Positions 58,641 through 64,000 of a stretch of 64,000 nucleotides of DNA are shown piece after piece (the first letter of the stretch is position 1; the number at the start of each line of letters is the position of its first letter). The DNA is from Girardinichthys multiradiatus (lineage: Eukaryota; Chordata; Actinopteri; Cyprinodontiformes; Goodeidae). The stretch covers positions 18,376,442 through 18,440,441 of the forward strand of contig NC_061813.1 in the NCBI RefSeq assembly GCF_021462225.1. The letters run 5' to 3'. The position numbers and the translations under genes were made by a program. A model generated the notes under the pieces. That model did not search any database and was not told the DNA's origin. It saw nothing but the letters and a program-made list of their open reading frames with translations.

Positions 58641-59252
58641 ATATCATTGTGCTGGTCCCTATAATAGAAAAATGTCTGGGTCTATTTCAGATGCATTGCC
58701 CCATTTTTGGCAGAAATTCACAGCCACACACAAAAACACATGAATGTATGTGCACATGCAGAGGTGTGGTACTACATAGATTCATAAAGACACTCACTAA
58801 AATGGGTATTGAGTCACTATTTTTCCACTTGAGTCCACATATGCCTGTACCAGACACAGACTGTTGATAGCAGCATCCTTGTCTTGCACTCCCAGTTGAT
58901 ATTCTCTTCCAAAAGGAATCTTGTCAGACACTTCACGCTAGATGCTACTTGACTGCATGACTGCATGGTATAGATTTCCATGTTCTGCAATGGAGATGTA
59001 TAATGGGAAATTCAGAGCTGTAAACCTAGACAGGCAAATTTCCACACTTTTTATCTTTTTTTCCAAGCAGAAAGGCTGTCTGTTTTACTGTCACACTATT
59101 TCCTTCTATTCGAGGCAAACTGATGCCTGTTAGCAGATTAGTCAAATAGTATCCTGTTTCACCTGCACTGAGATTACAATGGAAATCTCTCAGAGGTCAG
59201 GGGGCGGGGCACTTGGGGTGGTGGCTAATTAAAGCATAAAAGCAGGTGTGTG

Positions 59253-59259
<7 letters not shown>

Positions 59260-59296
<37 letters not shown>
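59260..59296. repeat. (TG)n microsatellite
   Basis: About 37 bp of uninterrupted TG, preceded by tgtgtatata. Confidence 0.95.
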
Positions 59297-59299
<3 letters not shown>

Positions 59300-61300
59300 A
59301 TGCTGTGCCGGTGGCTTTGTGTTTGAGACAGAGGTTTGAATGGACGGATGTCCCCACCCTTGCCTGTCTTCCTAATAATCCTCATAGATAGTAATAAGAG
59401 TTGCGCCCATTCTTCTACCAAACCCTTACCAGATGGCTGTGGTAGCAGGTGTGTGTGTCTATGTTTGTGTGTGTAGTGTCCAGCTTTGATCGGCTTTTGG
59501 CTGACACTCATAAATAATGCTTAATTACCCAAGCCACCTTCCCCCCCTCACCTTCTCTCTACTATTTGATTCTCCAGTTTAGGCTACAATGTAAATGTTT
59601 TTTTTGTTTTGTTTTTTCTTTTAAAAGGTCAGTTTTTGTCTCTATGAAACAGTGAAACACTGCTAGTTTTCTCAGATTAATAGCCAGATGTGATCCTTTT
59701 AATAACCATTCCCACCCCTCACTGTGGGTCATTTGGGCTGTGTCCATGTGCAGGAGACTGTGAAGCAGATCTGGGCTGACAGGTATGGGAATGATAGCAG
59801 AATGGGGTGGGGGTGGAGAGGGAGGATTGGGGGGAGTTTGAAGGCCATGGAAGTGAGGTGAGGTGGGGGGGAGAGTTGTGCCAGGGATGCAGAAGCTGGC
59901 AGGAGTTTCTTTGCTTTTCTGTCTTTCCCCCTGTTCTTAACCCTCTCATTCTCACTATATCCTGGACAAAATACACACTTCCTTCCATCGGATTCAGATA
60001 ATACACCCCTTGCTCACACCCATTTATATACCTCCAACTCTTTCCTATACCTTCTTTTCACGTGGGGTTTGATTATCTTGTTTGCACTAAGATAACAAAA
60101 AACTATTTTTGAAAAAAGTAATAATGAAAGAAGATGCATTGAGCTAAAATTTGATCCCTTGTGGCATGTTCTCTCCACTTTTGAAGCATTGATTTGATCA
60201 GACCAACTTCAGACAGATTACATGACAGAGAAATCAGATGAATTCTTTAGTAGGAGTTCATTAGATTTACTTTTTTAGATCACCTGACATTAAAATGTGT
60301 GCTTAATTTGAATGAAAGTTGTTGTAAAATTGATTCAACAATTTCAAATGTTGCATTACCTCTCCAATATTATTTAGATGGCACCATCATGCTCTACCCT
60401 CCTTATGATTCTATCAGGATATTGATATGGACAAAGTTGGACTGAAATACTCCTCAACGCCCTTCCAAATCAATAATCAATCGATTGGAGGTAATTGTGC
60501 TACTCCCTTGGAACAATCCCAAGTCACTCTCATTCTGGACGCCTTTTTACCCCCCCCACTCTCACACTCTCTCTGTCATTATCAGCATGTGTAGCTGTAT
60601 TTGGCATTTCAGCATACCAGCTGTAATTGATTTTAACCATTAGGTGCTCAGTGAATAGATAAGTAGTGGGAGATATTCGATTATACGGTGAGAGAGAGGG
60701 AGACAGGGATGAAAAGAGTGTGGGTAAAGAAAGAGGGAGACGGATTTGGGGATGTTGTCAGAGAGCTGTGGAAAGGGGAACTGACCTGTCCTGGTGTCTA
60801 TCCGCCTCTACCACAGGCCCTCCATCTTTGCAGCAGCACAATACCACTGACCTCCTGTGAGTTCAAGCAGCTTAGTTTCTGTGAGGTAATCCCTAATGCT
60901 TTGAAATAGACCTGATAGAAAGCCCACTTACTTGTTCAGGATTAATGTGGTTTGTGTGGGGGTGAATGGGTCCTGAGTTCTCAACACATTCTGTTAAATT
61001 AACCCATTGGAATTATTATGGTCCACTCTAATTGTCGATGATACTAGTTTCATAGCACTAAGAAGTCAGCTGTTAAATAAGCATCAGCAAACGTATGAGG
61101 CACGTGCTTTCGTCCATCATGTCTTACTGTTTCTGTTGGGAAAGTGGTCAGTGTGCTACAAAATCTCTGTCGCCCATCGCTTACAGAAAAACGTTTTGAA
61201 TCTGAAGGCGACTGAGTGCTATTGATTTGCCACTCTTTCCTTTCTCATCTTTTCCTCATTTAGGAAGCGCTCTAGGTTAGGACTAGGAATAGGAGCGTAT

Positions 61301-61323
61301 GGGGGAGGGAGGGAGGGAGGGGG
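61301..61323 (+). repeat. G-quadruplex-type (GGGA)n tract
   Basis: Five or more runs of at least three G separated by single A residues on the sense strand of the zfhx4 intron. It fits the classical four-run rule with one-base loops. Confidence 0.9.
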
Positions 61324-61375
61324 TGGACAAAGGCAAACATTCGAGTAATCTTCAAAGAACCCAATGGTATGTTGA

Positions 61376-61594
61376 GTGCACGCTGGTATGCGGACTGTGG
61401 CTGAGGCTTTTTCAGGGCAAAACAATATCTTTCCTTTAGACGGCTGGGCCTGGGCAAACACCACCAGCCAGGCCACTCTGCCCAGTGTTGCCAGCACTAT
61501 CGGCTTACCCCCTCCAATGGCTCCTGCAGAAAACGTTGAGGTCCCCCGTGTTCCTAGAAGAGCTCATCATTATGGGTTTATGGGACTAACCTGA
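61376..61594 (+). other. Unexplained open, relatively GC-rich stretch in intron
   Basis: A 73-codon open frame (stop at 61592-61594) with a mixed, coding-like composition: NTTSQATLPSVASTIGLPPP and so on. It is preceded by a possible acceptor (ctttttcag at 61407-61415). No clear donor follows and it matches no zfhx4 domain I know. It could be a cryptic exon, a conserved regulatory block or chance. Confidence 0.2.
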
Positions 61595-62779
61595 ACATCC
61601 AAAGGCAGTGTCGACTGTGCGTTTGCTTGAGTTTATTTAAAAAGTGGCAAAGTAGACAGAGATAGCTGCCTTTTGTAAAGAGAGAGATCAAGTGTGCCAT
61701 CTTGTAGGTCAACTGCAAGGCATTTGATTTCCTGTGGCAATATGCAAAAGAGGTCTGCTGAAGAGGTGCTTTCATTGTGCTTTTCCCCACAGAGCACCAC
61801 TCTAGCATGCGCTTACATTTTTGCTTATTTAAACACAGTATGTCAAATAAGTGACACAGAAAAAGCCTCAAACATTTAGTTTTGTTTGAATGTGTTGAAG
61901 TGTATCAATCCCGGGTGTTGAAACTTCATTATGTATGGATTCTGTGACTTACAAAGAGGTATTTAGTGTAAGTGATGTGTAGACACATACAGTGTAAACA
62001 TACTGTATGGAGTGCAGAAACTATGAAAAAGTATTACTGTAAAAATACTTTTTGTTTATTTCAAAATCTTAAGGGAAGCAGTACGCCATTTTCTGACAGT
62101 TTCAAAAGGAATTCCCTTTGTCCAGTCATCACCAGCCATTTTCTCACGAGGATCCACCACAGGGATAATTTCCCCCATTTCTCTGTCATTAGCAGGCCCT
62201 GGTATTAGGCTTGTGTTTTGTTCCCTGTACCTTTTGTTTTGTGCTAAGTAAAACCATGCGACAGGGTAGGGGCTAAATGGAAAACAATACTCCCCTTCAC
62301 AAGCTCAGGAATGTGTAATTAGTGATTTGAACCCAGCTTGCTCGTCTAGATTCTCTACTATCTTTCCCCCTCTCTCTCTTTCCATCTCTTGTTCTTTTGT
62401 TCTTTCTGTCACAGAATTTCATCTTTTACTTGGTCTCTGTCTGTGTGTGTTTCTGACATTGTTTTTCCTGCTTTGAATATACATATGGCAGCAAGTCTTC
62501 ATGATGAACAGTGTAAACAAAAAACTTTGCATAAATGTCACTTTTCTTAGCTTAAAAATTATTTTCCTTTTTTTTTCTTCAGTTTATGTTTAATTGACCA
62601 AATATACCAAATTCAAGGGAGTGCAAATCTCTTTGATTGTATCACTCAAAAAAAAAAAACTTTTTTTGTTGTTTTTGCACTATTTCCCATCTTGGACCTC
62701 ATCTTGATTCTTTTAATGATAGGAAAATAATTAAACATACTAATGAAAAGCATACAAGCCAGTATGCTTGTGAAATGTC

Positions 62780-63080
62780 AGGGAAATACGTCTGAGCTAT
62801 TGTTTCGGTGATCAAGCATTTTGTGATCTCTGTCCCGTTGTCGATGGAGAAAATAATTGCAGCAGCTTGATAGTGTAGGAAAATGGTGAGGTCTGGTCAG
62901 TCTCACCTGGCAGCAATAGAGACAAGCGGCAGCTTTTAGACCCTAATGGGCCAAGGTCAGGGTGGCTAATAGGGAGTAAGTGGCTGAGCTGCGCTGTCTA
63001 AATCTAATGCTAATGTAAATACTGATCCATTTTCATGGGGTGATGGAGGTGAGTTGACTTTCAAGACTCCATACAAATGC
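62780..63080. promoter_or_regulatory. Candidate conserved intronic element
   Basis: Complex block next to a transposon: gtcgatggagaaaataattg, ggcagcaatagagacaagcg, ccctaatgggccaaggtcag, tgctaatgtaaatactgatc. Includes a nuclear-receptor half-site-like caaggtca. Non-coding; function inferred. Confidence 0.3.
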
Positions 63081-63185
63081 ACCAATGAGTAAGAATGCAT
63101 TCAGGTTTGTCTGTTTTCTAGGATATGTTATTTTCAACTGCATGGCTAGAAAAAATATAATTTTATAGTGTGGCGCATGGAGAAT

Positions 63186-64000
63186 ACAGTAGCCTACCAC
63201 AACTGGTCAAATTACAACCAATATTCTTAATGTTTTAAAAGAGCTTTTTTTTTGGTTTATTTATGTGAGAGACCACCAAAAAATGACACCCAATTGTGAG
63301 GTAAAAGAAAAAGAACACATGATTTTGTTTTAGTTTTTACAAATAAAAATCTGAAAAGGGTGGTTGGAGTTGTGTGAAGCTGGGAGAATCTGTTAACAAG
63401 ATAAGTATTTGTTGTGCACCTCACTAATCTGGGCTTAATGTAAGAGTGGCAAGAAAAAAGCCAAAAGCCATGAAGGCGACACCACAAAGATGTTGAAGAC
63501 AGCGCTCTGTGTAGATGAGACCCTACCAGAGCTTTTTTGGCCTAAATGCAATACATTGTGTGTGAAGGAACACTAGCACTGTGTAGCACCCTGAACGCAT
63601 TAACCCAATTTTGAAAGCTGGTGGTGGCAGCATCATGCTGCAGGGATTATATTCTTCAGCAGTGACAGAAAAGCTGGTCTAAGTTGATAGGAAGATGTAT
63701 GGAGCTAAATACAGGACAGTCCTGGAAAAAAATAAAAATAAAATAAATAAAACAGCCCTTGCTCTCTGTAGAGTCTGAATGAGTGTGAGGTATTTTTCCA
63801 AAATGGGCAAATCCAAACAAGGTTAAAAACTAAATAACTGGACTTCTGTTCTGTCCACTTTTGTTTTTAACTTTTGTTGGATTTAAAGTGTTCTGGATGA
63901 CTGTGAATCTTCTCCAGCAAAGATGGGGCAAAATCAAAATGCACACCACACCATTTAGCTTTTATTTTATTTAATTTTTTTGAAAAACCTATACTTAACA
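63186..64000 (+). mobile_element. Tc1-like transposon fossil, truncated by window edge
   Basis: Same family and orientation as the copies at 9328 and 34290. The leader has atgtgagagaccaccaaaaaa and acaaataaaaatctgaaaag (63260-63360). A transposase remnant follows, with aagccatgaaggcgacacc and ggtggtggcagcatcatgct (about 63620-63640), and then ttgataggaagatgtatggagctaaatac. The tail includes aatgcacaccacacca and continues past the end. Frames are broken and a short A-rich insertion lies near 63727-63752. Confidence 0.78.

Larger units (their letters stand above)
54901..63185 (+). other. zfhx4 intron, remainder within the window
   Basis: No exon of zfhx4 or any other gene is recognised. It carries a GT microsatellite (59260-59296), a CA tract (57300-57313), G-rich tracts (59805-59875, 61301-61323), candidate regulatory blocks (58260-58640, 62780-63080) and an unexplained open, relatively GC-rich stretch (61376-61594). 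Positions 57740-58170 are unlike their surroundings but match nothing I know. Confidence 0.45.

Overview
This is a vertebrate, almost certainly teleost, genomic window. It is AT-rich and rich in dinucleotide microsatellites. It carries many decayed Tc1-like DNA transposons of the kind common in fish. It contains one confidently identifiable protein-coding gene, the 5' third of zfhx4 (zinc finger homeobox 4), on the + strand.

Layout. Positions 1-10450 are upstream intergenic DNA with transposon remnants: Tc1-like fossils at the left edge, 3182-5416, 6060-7140 and 9328-10448. The 3182-5416 fossil is interrupted by a younger, structurally complete Tc1/mariner element (4042-5305). Its transposase reading frame is intact, but one catalytic Asp is replaced by His. 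From about 10.5 to 24 kb lies non-coding DNA with microsatellites and several stretches that look like conserved regulatory elements. From about 24.2 to 27.7 kb the sequence becomes CpG-rich and carries a consensus splice donor at 26808. I infer that this is the zfhx4 promoter and 5' non-coding exon region. A roughly 20 kb first intron follows.

The coding part begins in a large exon (acceptor at 46604, ATG at 46651) and continues through four coding exons to 52724: 1178 codons with C2H2 fingers 1-9. The homeodomains and the rest of the protein lie beyond the right edge; 52725-64000 is the next intron. That intron holds a fold-back DNA element (about 54.29-54.90 kb), a G-quadruplex-type tract, candidate regulatory blocks and another Tc1-like fossil running off the window end.

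Assignment to zfhx4 rather than zfhx3 rests on the N-terminus (M-x-T-C-D-S-P-P), the MSFYPQIINTFHIASSLG block and the [14 protein letters not shown] segment. These match my recollection of ZFHX4; no alignment was run. The most interesting observations are a dense cluster of tiny upstream reading frames, including an ATG-TAG start-stop, just before the zfhx4 ATG; a 213-bp symmetric exon whose skipping would rebuild an intact hybrid zinc finger; and the DD36E-type transposon with a lesion at its first catalytic position. I found no unmistakably new gene system.
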